Assembly: GCA_900319355.1 (NCBI GenBank)
Contig: ONOC01000031.1
Location: 1-34,879, forward strand
Direction of reading: 5' to 3'
DNA: 34,879 bases
Origin: an uncultured Eubacteriales bacterium
Lineage (GTDB): Bacteria > Bacillota > Clostridia > Lachnospirales > Lachnospiraceae
Shown piece after piece: positions 24,374 to 33,250 of the stretch; the stretch's first letter is position 1; the number at the start of each line of letters is the position of its first letter. The notes under the pieces are model-generated. The model had not been told where the DNA came from, did not search any database, and was given only the letters and a program-made list of their open reading frames with translations. Both the position numbers and the translations under genes were made by a program.

Positions 24374-27229
24374 TCAGACAAATCGCACAGGACGGTCTGC
24401 CAGAAAAATCTGCCCCAGGGCAAGACCTCCGTCTCCCGCCGGAACCAGACTGTTCTGCCACACTTCTGTTCCTGTCTTTTGTAAACTCTCCAGCACGCCT
24501 CTGTCAAGGATTCTGTTCTGAAAAGTACCGCCGGACAGCACGACCGAAACCTTACCCTTCTGTCCGGCCGCCTGCTCCGATCCACCGGTTCCATCCGATC
24601 CACCGGTTCCATCCGATCCGCCGGTTCCATCCGATCCGCCGGCTTCATCCGATCTGCCGGCTTCATCCGATCCGGAATCCGGCTTCGAACCGGAAACCGC
24701 CTCCGGGTCGGAATCCGCCTCAGTCTCCGCTCTCTCACACGCGCCTGCAGTCTCCACAGCACGGATGATTCTGTCCGCCATACCGGCTGTCACATCCGTC
24801 AGCCATGTGTGAAAAGCGGCAGCGCATAAGGCCTGCGTCTCTTTCGTCAGTCCGGCGCCGGACAGATATGCCGCAAGCTCCGCGATCATCCGGACGCTGT
24901 CGATGACCTGTCTTCCCTCATATGACACAAAATACTGATCTGCTGCACCGAATCGTCCCGATGCACCAGATCGTTTCGATGCGCCGGATCGTCCCGATGC
25001 GCTGAACCGTTTCGACACGCCGGCATGGCCGCAGACTTTCGAAATGCCGGCGGCCGCCGACTGCTCCAGCAGAAGCGGACACTCTCCTGCATAGGAATTG
25101 AACCGGCAGATGCCGGTCAGTGCCGCCACAGCGTCAAACAGTCTGCCCATGGATGTCGATGTCACCGCATGGATCCCGTGATCGAGTCCGGCTGTCACCA
25201 TGCTGAATTTACGGCGCGCATCATCCTGATCGTCCGGATATTTTCTGTCCTTCCCTGCGGGCGAAAATCCCGCTGCCATGAGAAAGGCATCTTCCGCCTC
25301 CTGCTTCGTGAGAAAGGAACGCCTTACCGCTTCACGAAGATACGCGATCAGTGATTTTTCCGCATCGCGTGCCGCATCATCTCCGGCCTGCATCAGCACA
25401 GGGGTCAGACTGGCCGCTCTCGTGACACGGATCCCGTCTTCTTCCGCTTCACGTCTCCGGTCTTCTTCGATCAGGAGAAATTCACTGCCCCAGACGGTTC
25501 CGTCGGTCCCGTATCCTGTCCCGTCATAAATGATGCCGAGAACCGGAAGGGAGAGGCCGTGCTCAGCAATCACCGAGCAGGCATGCGCCAGATGATGCTG
25601 ACAGGTTTTCCTGTCGGCGAACCGCGTCTTTGATGACCAGTACCCCGGATGCGCGTCCACCACGGCTTTTACCGGATGAATATCCAGCAGTTTTTCCATA
25701 TGGGAAAAGGCTTCTTCTCTCTTGTGCCGGCAGCTTATCTCATCCAGGTCACCGAAGTGGCCGCTGAGGTAAGCCATGTTCTTTCTACCCAGCGCAAAGA
25801 CTGACTTCAGATCTCCTCCCGCGGCAAAGGTGTCCTGCTTCAGCCGGATTTTCATCGGTACGGGAAGCGGGACGATGCCGCGCGCACGTCTCATGACCTG
25901 TGTCAGGCTTCTTCCGTCATCAAGCCGCAGTACCTGAAAAATCGAGTCGTCGAGCGGATTTACAATCTTTCTGTTATGACTCAGCATAAAATCAGGAAAG
26001 CCTTCCTTCAGATATGCCGCCATAATGTCAGGGTCTGCGATAATCGGTTCATTCCCCCGGTTGCCCGAAGTCATAACCAGCGGACTGACCTCATCCAGCA
26101 GCAGTATCTGCAGCGGACTGCACGGAAGCATCGCTCCGATCCGGCTGCTGTCGCCGCAGATCTCCTCCGGGAGATTTTTTGTCCCTCCTCTTTCCAGAAG
26201 AACGATCGGACGGGCAGATGACCTGAGCAGTTTTTCTTCTTCATCCGAGACCCGGCAGTATGCTCTGAGTTCCTGCATATCCCGGAACATCACTGCCAGC
26301 GGCTTCTTTTCGCGGTTTTTAAAATCACGCAGCCGCGCCGCCGCTTCTCTTCTGTCCGCACGGAAGGCAAAATGGAAACCGCCGATATCCAGAACCGCAC
26401 CGACCTTTCCTGTTTTCAGGTCAGCCACAGCCGTCTTCAGCGCCTCTTCCCCGGAACAGACAGCCGGTTTATCAGCCTCTTCTCCGGAGCAGACAGCCGG
26501 TTTATCAGCATCTTCCGCGGAGCAGAACGCCGGTTTGTCAGCATCTCCCGCGGAGCAGAACGCCGGTTTATCCTCGAATGCTTCTGCCGCAGCGGCGCCC
26601 GAAGGCGTATAGATCAGCTCCGGTCCGCAGTCATGACAGCTGACCGTCTGTGCGTAATGCCGCCTGTCGGAAAGTGTTGTATATTCAGCGCGGCAGCTGT
26701 CGCACATCGGAAAGATATCCATGGTCGTCGTTTCACGGTCATACGGCACCGCTTTCATAATAGAAAATCTCGGTCCGCAGCTTTTACAGCTGATAAAAGG
26801 ATAGCGGTATCTCCTGTTGGCCGGGTCACGCATTTCACGGACACAGTCCGGGCAGACCGTAATATCCGGCGGAAGGATCCTCACCTCATCCTCTGAGCGG
26901 CTGCTGGGCAGGATAACAAAGTTCTCCCTGGCCTGCTTCCCACGAAAAAGAGCAGCGCCCGCCTCTTCGGCACGGTCCTGCTCCCTCCGTCCGCTGTGAA
27001 TTTGCCTGATCTCAATGCCGGAAATCATGGATCCTGCCGGCGCCTCCGTGCGGATATCCCCCACGAAGCTTCTGATTCTGTCTTCATCAGCGAAGGCATC
27101 GATGATCACGATGCCCCCGCTGTTTCTCACATTTCCACTGATATGATCCCGTTCAGCAAGTTCCCTGATGAACGGACGGAATCCGACGCCCTGGACCAGT
27201 CCGCGGACCGTGATCCGATACGCCTTCAT
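24374..27229 (-). CDS. hypF: Hydrogenase maturation carbamoyltransferase HypF, enlarged by repeat inserts
   Basis: HypF makes carbamoyl-adenylate from carbamoyl phosphate and hands the carbamoyl group to HypE. Domains in order: acylphosphatase (1-80, GLVQGVGFRPFI), paired zinc fingers (about 120-200, CPDC, CKSC, CDSC, CHDC), a YrdC-like domain (about 270-450) and a Kae1-like carbamoyltransferase domain with HHLAHA. The usual length is about 750 residues; this one has 951. The excess comes partly from three low-complexity inserts: four 11-residue units with one Cys each (about 218-262), a Ser/Gly/Arg repeat (about 735-762) and six-residue SDGTGG units (about 855-885). The ATG overlaps the echF stop codon by 4 bp (ATGA). 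Catalytic domains look intact. Confidence 0.95.
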   Translation of the reverse strand: MKAYRITVRGLVQGVGFRPFIRELAERDHISGNVRNSGGIVIIDAFADEDRIRSFVGDIRTEAPAGSMISGIEIRQIHSGRREQDRAEEAGAALFRGKQARENFVILPSSRSEDEVRILPPDITVCPDCVREMRDPANRRYRYPFISCKSCGPRFSIMKAVPYDRETTTMDIFPMCDSCRAEYTTLSDRRHYAQTVSCHDCGPELIYTPSGAAAAEAFEDKPAFCSAGDADKPAFCSAEDADKPAVCSGEEADKPAVCSGEEALKTAVADLKTGKVGAVLDIGGFHFAFRADRREAAARLRDFKNREKKPLAVMFRDMQELRAYCRVSDEEEKLLRSSARPIVLLERGGTKNLPEEICGDSSRIGAMLPCSPLQILLLDEVSPLVMTSGNRGNEPIIADPDIMAAYLKEGFPDFMLSHNRKIVNPLDDSIFQVLRLDDGRSLTQVMRRARGIVPLPVPMKIRLKQDTFAAGGDLKSVFALGRKNMAYLSGHFGDLDEISCRHKREEAFSHMEKLLDIHPVKAVVDAHPGYWSSKTRFADRKTCQHHLAHACSVIAEHGLSLPVLGIIYDGTGYGTDGTVWGSEFLLIEEDRRREAEEDGIRVTRAASLTPVLMQAGDDAARDAEKSLIAYLREAVRRSFLTKQEAEDAFLMAAGFSPAGKDRKYPDDQDDARRKFSMVTAGLDHGIHAVTSTSMGRLFDAVAALTGICRFNSYAGECPLLLEQSAAAGISKVCGHAGVSKRFSASGRSGASKRSGASGRFGAADQYFVSYEGRQVIDSVRMIAELAAYLSGAGLTKETQALCAAAFHTWLTDVTAGMADRIIRAVETAGACERAETEADSDPEAVSGSKPDSGSDEAGRSDEAGGSDGTGGSDGTGGSDGTGGSEQAAGQKGKVSVVLSGGTFQNRILDRGVLESLQKTGTEVWQNSLVPAGDGGLALGQIFLADRPVRFV

Positions 27230-27801
27230 ACCTTCTCTCCGGCTTTTACCGCATCTGCAGACTTCTTCTCTGCGGCCGCCGTCTCCGGTTTCTGCGCTGC
27301 AGGCGCTGCTGCCGGCTTCTGAGCTGCCGCAGTTGCTGCCTCAGTCTTTTTCGCTGCGGGCGCTGCTGCCGGCTTCTGAGCTGCTGCAGCTGCTGCCTCA
27401 GGCTTTTTCGCTGCGGGCGCTGCTGCCGGCTTGCCTGCTGCTGCCGCCGGCTTCGGAGGTTCCGGCGGTCTCACGAATTTATCGATCTGCTTCGTTCCGT
27501 CCGGTTCCGTGTAGCCCGGCACAATGTGCAGGCATTTCTTCGGACACTTCATCGTGCAGTAACCGCACTGCACGCAGTCCATACGGTTGATCTCCCAGGT
27601 TCTTGCCTTCCGGTCTACCTTGATCGCGCCGGACGGGCAGTTCAGCGCGCAGAGCGTACACGAAATGCACTTATCAATCTCAATTTCAATGTGGCCTCTG
27701 CTGCCCTCGGGAAAATCGATCGGCTCGGCAGGATATTTTGTCGTAACCGGTTTTTTGAACAGGTTGGCAAGCATTGTGCCCTTAAATGACATAATTCCCA
27801 T
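27226..27801 (-). CDS. echF: Ech-type hydrogenase ferredoxin-like subunit EchF (NuoI-like)
   Basis: Iron-sulfur subunit that relays electrons from ferredoxin to the small subunit. Two CxxCxxCxxxCP motifs (Cys45, 48, 51, 55 and Cys76, 79, 82, 86) bind two [4Fe-4S] clusters, as in EchF/NuoI. After residue about 110 the chain turns into an 80-residue Ala/Pro/Lys-rich repeat tail (units like AAAPAAKKPEA), which is not a normal part of the family. The ATG has a GGAGG site and follows echE by 13 bp; the end overlaps hypF by 4 bp. Confidence 0.92.
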   Translation of the reverse strand: MGIMSFKGTMLANLFKKPVTTKYPAEPIDFPEGSRGHIEIEIDKCISCTLCALNCPSGAIKVDRKARTWEINRMDCVQCGYCTMKCPKKCLHIVPGYTEPDGTKQIDKFVRPPEPPKPAAAAGKPAAAPAAKKPEAAAAAAQKPAAAPAAKKTEAATAAAQKPAAAPAAQKPETAAAEKKSADAVKAGEKV

Positions 27802-27814
27802 TTTTCAAGCCTCC

Positions 27815-28894
27815 TTACCGCTCCGTGCAGCTGATGCACGGGTCAATGCTGACAACCAGAATGCCTACATCGGCGTAATTCGCGCCCTGAAGCATCTTGC
27901 AGAGAGCCGGCAGGTTGGCAAAGGTAGGGGTACGGATTCTGAACCGGTTGAGGAACCTGGTATTCTCACCGTGAACATAATAGATGGCCTCGCCTCTCGG
28001 CTGCTCAATCCTGACCATGGCCTCGCCGTTCGGCATGCCCTTCACCGGTACATTCAGATCTCCCGCCGGCAGCATATCCAGTGCCTGACGGACAAGCTGA
28101 ATCGACTGGAAAATCTCCTTCGTTCTTACCAGAATCCTCGCGTAGCAGTCGCCCTCCGTCGAAATGATCGGCTCAAAATCAAGCTTTCCGTACGCTTCAT
28201 ATCCGGTCAGTCTCATATCGTATTTCAGTCCGCTGGCTCTGGCGAACGGTCCGGCGGCGCCGAGATCATGCGCCTCCTGTTTCGTCAGCACACCGATACC
28301 TCTCGTTCTCTTCTGGACAGAGGCGTCACCGAAGAACGTCTTCTCGACATTCTTCATATCCTCTTCGATCTTGTCGAGATTGTCTTTGATATAGCGGATC
28401 TGATCCTCATTCAGATCGCGGTGTACGCCGCCGACCTGGTTTACAGAAAAAATCAGTCTGCCGCCTGTTGTGTGCTCCAGCATATCCAGCACATGCTCAC
28501 GGATTCTCCAGCACTCATAGAAAAGGCTCTCGAAACCAAAGGCATCGGCTGTCAGTCCCATCCAGAGCAGATGGGAGTGCATTCTCGCAAGCTCCATCCA
28601 GATCGTGCGGAGGAATCTGGCTCTCTCCGGCACTTCCACGTTCATGATCTGCTCCACTGCCTCGCAGTATCCCATGCCATGGCCGAAGGAACAGATGCCG
28701 CACGTTCTCTCGGCGACATATACCATCTCATTAAAATCTCTCTTTTCCACCAGACCCTCAAGTCCTCTGTGGATAAATCCGATATTCGGGATTGCCTCTT
28801 CGACGACTTCATCCTCTACGACGAGGTCCAGATGGATCGGCTCCGGAAGCACCGGATGCTGGGGGCCGAAAGGAATGACACTTTTCTTTCCCAT
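27815..28894 (-). CDS. echE: Ech-type [NiFe] hydrogenase large subunit EchE (NuoD-like)
   Basis: Catalytic subunit with the NiFe site, 359 residues. The N-terminal motif RTCGIC (Cys65, Cys68, then His72) and the C-terminal DPCISCTER (Cys353, Cys356) provide the four metal-binding cysteines, so this is a true hydrogenase and not the complex I NuoD homologue. The chain ends at that C-terminal motif, with no extension to be cut off. This is known for some group 4 enzymes such as EchE and CooH and removes the need for a maturation protease. Start and the echD stop share one base (TAATG). Confidence 0.96.
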   Translation of the reverse strand: MGKKSVIPFGPQHPVLPEPIHLDLVVEDEVVEEAIPNIGFIHRGLEGLVEKRDFNEMVYVAERTCGICSFGHGMGYCEAVEQIMNVEVPERARFLRTIWMELARMHSHLLWMGLTADAFGFESLFYECWRIREHVLDMLEHTTGGRLIFSVNQVGGVHRDLNEDQIRYIKDNLDKIEEDMKNVEKTFFGDASVQKRTRGIGVLTKQEAHDLGAAGPFARASGLKYDMRLTGYEAYGKLDFEPIISTEGDCYARILVRTKEIFQSIQLVRQALDMLPAGDLNVPVKGMPNGEAMVRIEQPRGEAIYYVHGENTRFLNRFRIRTPTFANLPALCKMLQGANYADVGILVVSIDPCISCTER

Positions 28895-29457
28895 TATTCG
28901 CCGCCTCCTTCTTTTTCATCTTTTTTATGAATAATCCTGATTCCGGCGCCGTCCGCCTGTTCGCCTGCGGCCTTCTGATCAGCCGGTGCCGGCGTGGCTT
29001 CGCCGCCTTCTGCCGTTTCACTGATATCCGGCATATGCGCTGCTTCTTCTGCTGCAGCACGGATTTCCTCTGCTTCAACTTCCTTGGCTTTCTTCGCCTT
29101 CTTGTTCAGCAGCGGCTCCTTCTCGTTGATCCGGTAGAACCTTCCGTGATAATCTCCGTCGATCATCTCAATGGACAGACCGAAAAGCTCCGACATTTCA
29201 TTCTCATAATAATTGGCATAAGGATACGAGTCGCAGATGCTGGGGATCGTCTCATTGAGGCCCACCATCACCCGCACATTTGTCATCTCATATGTATCAT
29301 CATCCGTGAAGGAATACAGCACCTCATACTGATTATTTACCGCCGCGCAGCAGATCTGAATCAGTCTGAGATTCTGCTGACGCTTGCGCATCACGGTGAC
29401 CAGAAGCTCACTTAAAGGAATATCTTCATACTTCTGAACAGGATTGATCACTGTCAT
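28894..29457 (-). CDS. echD: Ech-type hydrogenase subunit EchD (NuoC-like) with charged tail
   Basis: Soluble-arm subunit of 187 residues homologous to the 30-kDa/NuoC subunit of complex I, which links small and large subunits. The NuoC-like core holds YENEMSELFGLSIE, equivalent to the ERE-DLFG motif, up to about residue 120. A Lys/Glu/Ala-rich tail of about 65 residues follows with no family counterpart. The ATG overlaps the echC stop codon by 4 bp (ATGA). Confidence 0.88.
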   Translation of the reverse strand: MTVINPVQKYEDIPLSELLVTVMRKRQQNLRLIQICCAAVNNQYEVLYSFTDDDTYEMTNVRVMVGLNETIPSICDSYPYANYYENEMSELFGLSIEMIDGDYHGRFYRINEKEPLLNKKAKKAKEVEAEEIRAAAEEAAHMPDISETAEGGEATPAPADQKAAGEQADGAGIRIIHKKDEKEGGGE

Positions 29458-29924
29458 GATTTTTCTCCTTTCCGCTCGAGCTTCTGCTTTTTCATCAGCG
29501 CATCATGCTCCTCCGATCTCTTCTGGAAGAGATCCCTTGCCTTGATGATGCCGTCGATGATCGACTGCGGTCTCGCAGCGCATCCGGGCACATAAATATC
29601 AACCGGAATCACCTTGTCAGCGCCGCCCATAATGTTGTAGCAGTCCTTGAATACACCGCCGGTGCAGGCGCAGATGCCCACAGCCACCACCACCTTGGGT
29701 CTCGGCATCTGATCATAAAGCTGTTTTACTACCGGCGCGTTCTGCGCATTGATGCCCCCTGTGATCAGCAGAATATCTGCCTGCATGGGATCACCAGTAT
29801 TCTCCACGCCGAGACGCTCCGCGTCATAGACCGGCGTCATGGACGCCAGCACTTCAATATCGCATCCGTTGCAGCTGGATCCGTCATAGTGAAGGATCCA
29901 GGGCGAACGTTTTACCTGAGTCAT
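29454..29924 (-). CDS. echC: Ech-type hydrogenase small subunit EchC (NuoB-like)
   Basis: Electron-transfer subunit with the proximal [4Fe-4S] cluster, 156 residues. CNGCDIE (Cys18, Cys21), the later GICACTGG and VPGCAARP supply the cluster ligands as in NuoB and group 4 small subunits. The single-cluster length is typical for Ech. The ATG at 29924 has GGAGG upstream and lies 22 bp after echB; an in-frame upstream ATG that would overlap echB is less likely. Confidence 0.95.
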   Translation of the reverse strand: MTQVKRSPWILHYDGSSCNGCDIEVLASMTPVYDAERLGVENTGDPMQADILLITGGINAQNAPVVKQLYDQMPRPKVVVAVGICACTGGVFKDCYNIMGGADKVIPVDIYVPGCAARPQSIIDGIIKARDLFQKRSEEHDALMKKQKLERKGEKS

Positions 29925-29946
29925 TGATTTTTCCTCCGAACCGCCG

Positions 29947-30813
29947 TCATACAACCATCAGAATAATCAGGTTGACACCGGCGCAGATAAGCGTAACTGC
30001 CCATGAAAGAATAAGCATATCCTTCCATTTCAGGCGCGCGCAGGTATTATCGATCAGTATTTCCAGAAAATACACAAGAAGAATCACGATCACAGCAGCC
30101 AGAATGCTGATCGGACTGCTGTTCAGAATGAAGGTGGCCACGACGGCAAGCATGAGGATGTTCTCATACCATTCCGTGATCTCGAAATAAGCCAGATTCT
30201 TCGCGCCCATCTCCGTCGTGATACCTTTGACCAGCTCCTGATGAGCGTGCGTCGACTGCGCCGTATCAAACGGCGACTTGCGCATTTTGACCGTAAGAAT
30301 GAAAACGAAAGCCACGAAAAATCCGGGCAGCTTCACGATCGCACTGATCGGCTGGGAAATAATCGTTTCAACATTGAATGTTCCGGTTGCCAGATAAAAT
30401 CCGACCGCTGCCAGCAGCATGGCAGGTTCAACTGCCATATCCTGCACCAGTTCTCTCTGCGCGCCCATGGAGCTCATGGGCGAACCCGTCACAACTGCTG
30501 CCAGATACAGGAAAACAGACGAGGTCGTCAGGATGAAGAAGACCATCAGCATATCCACGCCCGCAAAGAACAGACAGCCGGTGATCACGGTAAGTACCAT
30601 ATAGGATGTGATCAGGAATCCCTGTGCCCGGTCAACGCCGATGACCTGCTTTTTCAGAAGCTTCGCCACATCATACAGCGGCTGGAGTACAGGCGGTCCC
30701 ACACGGCGCTGCATGCGCGCGGAGATTTTTCTGTCAAAACCAACAAGAAGCGCGCCCAGAAACGGCGCAGCAATCACATAAAGAATGACCAGTATCACAC
30801 TTTTTGTCGTCAT
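29947..30813 (-). CDS. echB: Ech-type hydrogenase membrane subunit EchB (NuoH-like)
   Basis: Integral membrane subunit (288 residues, about eight helices) that connects the hydrophilic arm to the ion pump. The family loop ARMQRRVGPPVLQPLYDVAKLLKK and the SPFDTAQSTHAHQELVKGITTEMG segment match NuoH/EchB. The ATG overlaps the echA stop codon by 4 bp (ATGA). Confidence 0.94.
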   Translation of the reverse strand: MTTKSVILVILYVIAAPFLGALLVGFDRKISARMQRRVGPPVLQPLYDVAKLLKKQVIGVDRAQGFLITSYMVLTVITGCLFFAGVDMLMVFFILTTSSVFLYLAAVVTGSPMSSMGAQRELVQDMAVEPAMLLAAVGFYLATGTFNVETIISQPISAIVKLPGFFVAFVFILTVKMRKSPFDTAQSTHAHQELVKGITTEMGAKNLAYFEITEWYENILMLAVVATFILNSSPISILAAVIVILLVYFLEILIDNTCARLKWKDMLILSWAVTLICAGVNLIILMVV

Positions 30814-32720
30814 ACCGCGCCTCCCAGAACCATGGCGATCATAACAACGATAACCGCCGTCGAAATAATCTCACTCGGCATCATCAGCCGACGCTGACCG
30901 AATACCGACTTGAAATACAGATTGGAAACCACAAGCTTCTTCTCATTGCCGAACGAATCAACAAATCCGTCGTTCTTTCCTGTATTGATACCGTTCATAT
31001 AGGAAAGTTTAATGTTCATCGCCATGCTCTTGTTTCTCAGGTACGCAAAAATCGGCACCGCGAAGAAGAACAGGATCAGCAGAACCAGCAGATACAGCAC
31101 GCCGTTGGAAATTACCTGTTCATATCTGCCGAAGAGCTCGGAAACAAGCGGGTCCACGTAAATGCCCGAAAGAAGCGGGAACAGTGCGCAGATGGCAATC
31201 ATCATCACCGTATGAACGGTGAGGGAAACCATCTCGTTCTTTCTCGTGATATCTTTCACCACAGGCTTTGAAGATCTCATGATCAGTTTGCCGAGCCACT
31301 TGGTCCAGTAGAAGGACGTGGTCGCTGAACCGAAGACGATGAAGAATACCAGAATAATATTTCTCTCATCGACAGAGGCCTTCAGTGCTGCCCACTTGGA
31401 AATCAGCATACCGAACGGTGCGAGATACATGCCGCAGATACCGATAAACATGATAATGGCAAGCTTCGGCAGTCTGTAAAGCAGTCCCTGCATCTCCTCA
31501 AGGTCTCTGGAGTGAAGCGCATTCTCCGTTGCTCCGACATCCTGGAACAGAAGCGACTTGCTGATCGCGTGGAAAATCATCAGGAAGACGCCGGCCCAGA
31601 TGGTCTCAGGTCTTCCGACGCCCGCGCACGCAACCATCAGTCCGAGGTTCGAGATGGTGGACATGGCAAGCACCTTCTTCGCATCGCTCTGTGCGATCGC
31701 CATGAAGGACGCCGCCAGGAAGGTAAAGCCGCCGATAAAAGCGACCATGTTGCCGCTGAGCTTGCCGCTCATGGCAGGTGACAGACGGAACAGCACATAG
31801 ATGCCCGCCTTGACCATCGTCGCACTGTGCAGCAGTGCCGATGAAGGTGTAGGCGCAACCATCGCGCCGAGCAGCCACTTGGAAAAAGGAAGCTGCGCAG
31901 CCTTGGTCAGCGCCGCAAAGGCAATCAGTGTCACGGCAACCATCGCTGCCGGTTTGTACATCTGGCCATACACCACCAGTTCCTGCAGGTCCGTATTTCC
32001 TGCATCCAGGGCATAGTAAATAATGCCTGCCGCCAGCGCGCACCCGCCGAGCAGGTTCATCCACAGAGCCCGGAACGAGTTCGTAACGGCTTCCTCCAGC
32101 TGTGTGTAACCGATCAGGAGGAACGAGCAGACAGATGTCGTCTCCCAGAAAAAGTCGATCCACAGAAGATCTGACGAAAGCACGAAACCGAACATTGCAC
32201 CGAGGAACAGAAACAGAATGCAGAAAAAGTAATATCTTCTGTCCCGGATGTTCGTATGGTAATGCTGATATCCGTGCATGTAGCCGACCGCATAGATAAC
32301 GATCAGGCTGCCGATGATGCCGACAATCAGACACATGAGGATCGACAGATGATCTACGTAGATCCTCTTGTACTCATCCATCTCCGGGCCCGCGATCTCG
32401 AGCCAGGCGATGCCGATTGTCGGAACGATGGACAGAAGGCTGATATACCACCTTCTGTTTTTCACGCAGAGAACCGTCACCACACACATGAGAACGATTT
32501 CCGCGATGAGAATAATCCTGTCGGCTGCCTCTGTGTTCACATAGAGCTCAACCGGCTTCGCACCACCTGCGATCCAGCTTACACACAAAAAAACAGACGC
32601 CGCCATGATAATGGCCGCGCTCACGTATGCTACCGCGTTGCGTACCTTATTGACTCTGATGCAGAACATCAGCAAAGCTACGACAAACGGGAAGCATATT
32701 AAAAACGGTATGACTTCCAT
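30810..32720 (-). CDS. echA: Ech-type hydrogenase antiporter-like membrane subunit EchA (NuoL-like)
   Basis: Large membrane subunit (636 residues, about 16 helices) of the NuoL/Mrp antiporter family, responsible for H+ or Na+ translocation driven by ferredoxin oxidation. The core motif WLLGAMVAPTPSSALLHSATMVKAGIY holds the conserved Pro, Ser/His and Lys of proton channels, and WIDFFWETTSVCSFLLIG is present upstream. It is the first gene of the echABCDEF-hypFCDE block; the ATG has AGGAGG 9 nt upstream. A leader of about 140 nt precedes it. Confidence 0.94.
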   Translation of the reverse strand: MEVIPFLICFPFVVALLMFCIRVNKVRNAVAYVSAAIIMAASVFLCVSWIAGGAKPVELYVNTEAADRIILIAEIVLMCVVTVLCVKNRRWYISLLSIVPTIGIAWLEIAGPEMDEYKRIYVDHLSILMCLIVGIIGSLIVIYAVGYMHGYQHYHTNIRDRRYYFFCILFLFLGAMFGFVLSSDLLWIDFFWETTSVCSFLLIGYTQLEEAVTNSFRALWMNLLGGCALAAGIIYYALDAGNTDLQELVVYGQMYKPAAMVAVTLIAFAALTKAAQLPFSKWLLGAMVAPTPSSALLHSATMVKAGIYVLFRLSPAMSGKLSGNMVAFIGGFTFLAASFMAIAQSDAKKVLAMSTISNLGLMVACAGVGRPETIWAGVFLMIFHAISKSLLFQDVGATENALHSRDLEEMQGLLYRLPKLAIIMFIGICGMYLAPFGMLISKWAALKASVDERNIILVFFIVFGSATTSFYWTKWLGKLIMRSSKPVVKDITRKNEMVSLTVHTVMMIAICALFPLLSGIYVDPLVSELFGRYEQVISNGVLYLLVLLILFFFAVPIFAYLRNKSMAMNIKLSYMNGINTGKNDGFVDSFGNEKKLVVSNLYFKSVFGQRRLMMPSEIISTAVIVVMIAMVLGGAV

Positions 32721-32862
32721 GAAAGGGTTCCTCCTGCAGTCCCTGCTTTCTCCGCGCCCTTCTTCGGCGCTTCGAAAAAAATTTTACCCTTCAGATGCCC
32801 TGCGGATGTATTCCGTGGTACTCCCGAAAAAAATCCTGTAAAGCATCCTTACGATGGTTTAT

Positions 32863-32868
32863 ATTATA
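32863..32868 (-). promoter_or_regulatory. Candidate -10 box of the ech-hyp operon
   Basis: A perfect TATAAT on the minus strand lies in an AT-rich stretch about 143 bp upstream of echA. No good -35 hexamer is seen 16-18 bp further up, so the promoter may be extended -10 or activator dependent. Confidence 0.4.
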
Positions 32869-32922
32869 TAATATCCTGCACAAAATAGATAGTATTTTTA
32901 TTAACAAACTTTCAGATCTGGT

Positions 32923-33181
32923 TACTGTATAAAGCCGTCGTCAAGCAGGCGTTTTTTGGGCATGCAAAGCATGCACATAAAACTGCATGCTTGAACGACG
33001 CTAACATGTATGAGCATGGAGCGATGCGATAGCATCGCGAGAATGCGAATATGCGCGGGCAGTGAGCCGCATCCGCACACACGAAGTGTGATGCGGTGAG
33101 GCCGCGTCAGACCGACAAAGTCGGTCACATGTGACAGCTGCGAGAGTTGCGAAGCAACGAAGCAGCTGGCTTTATACAGTA
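32923..33181 (+). repeat. Structured palindromic element, copy 2 (candidate ncRNA or MITE-like)
   Basis: A perfect 14-bp terminal inverted repeat (32923-32936 with 33168-33181) encloses hairpins at 32937-32999 (inner GCATGC stems 32960-32965/32969-32974, loop AAA), 33021-33038, 33073-33096, 33110-33126 and 33135-33168. A closing ACATGT pair joins 33004-33009 with 33127-33132. The architecture equals that of copy 1 at 19507-19739, but several stems have different paired bases. It ends about 69 bp before the hypA start codon, in the echA/hypA divergent spacer. No transposase is present. Confidence 0.8.
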
Positions 33182-33250
33182 TGTGGCTCAGCCACAGCCG
33201 CTCGCAAAGGGAAATACGTCTGCAGGAGAAAAACAGACAGGAAAAGAACA

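Noticed and set aside
27226..32720. Respiratory complex I (nuo) operon
   Set aside because: The large subunit keeps all four NiFe cysteines, the set has only six subunits in Ech order, and hyp genes follow directly.
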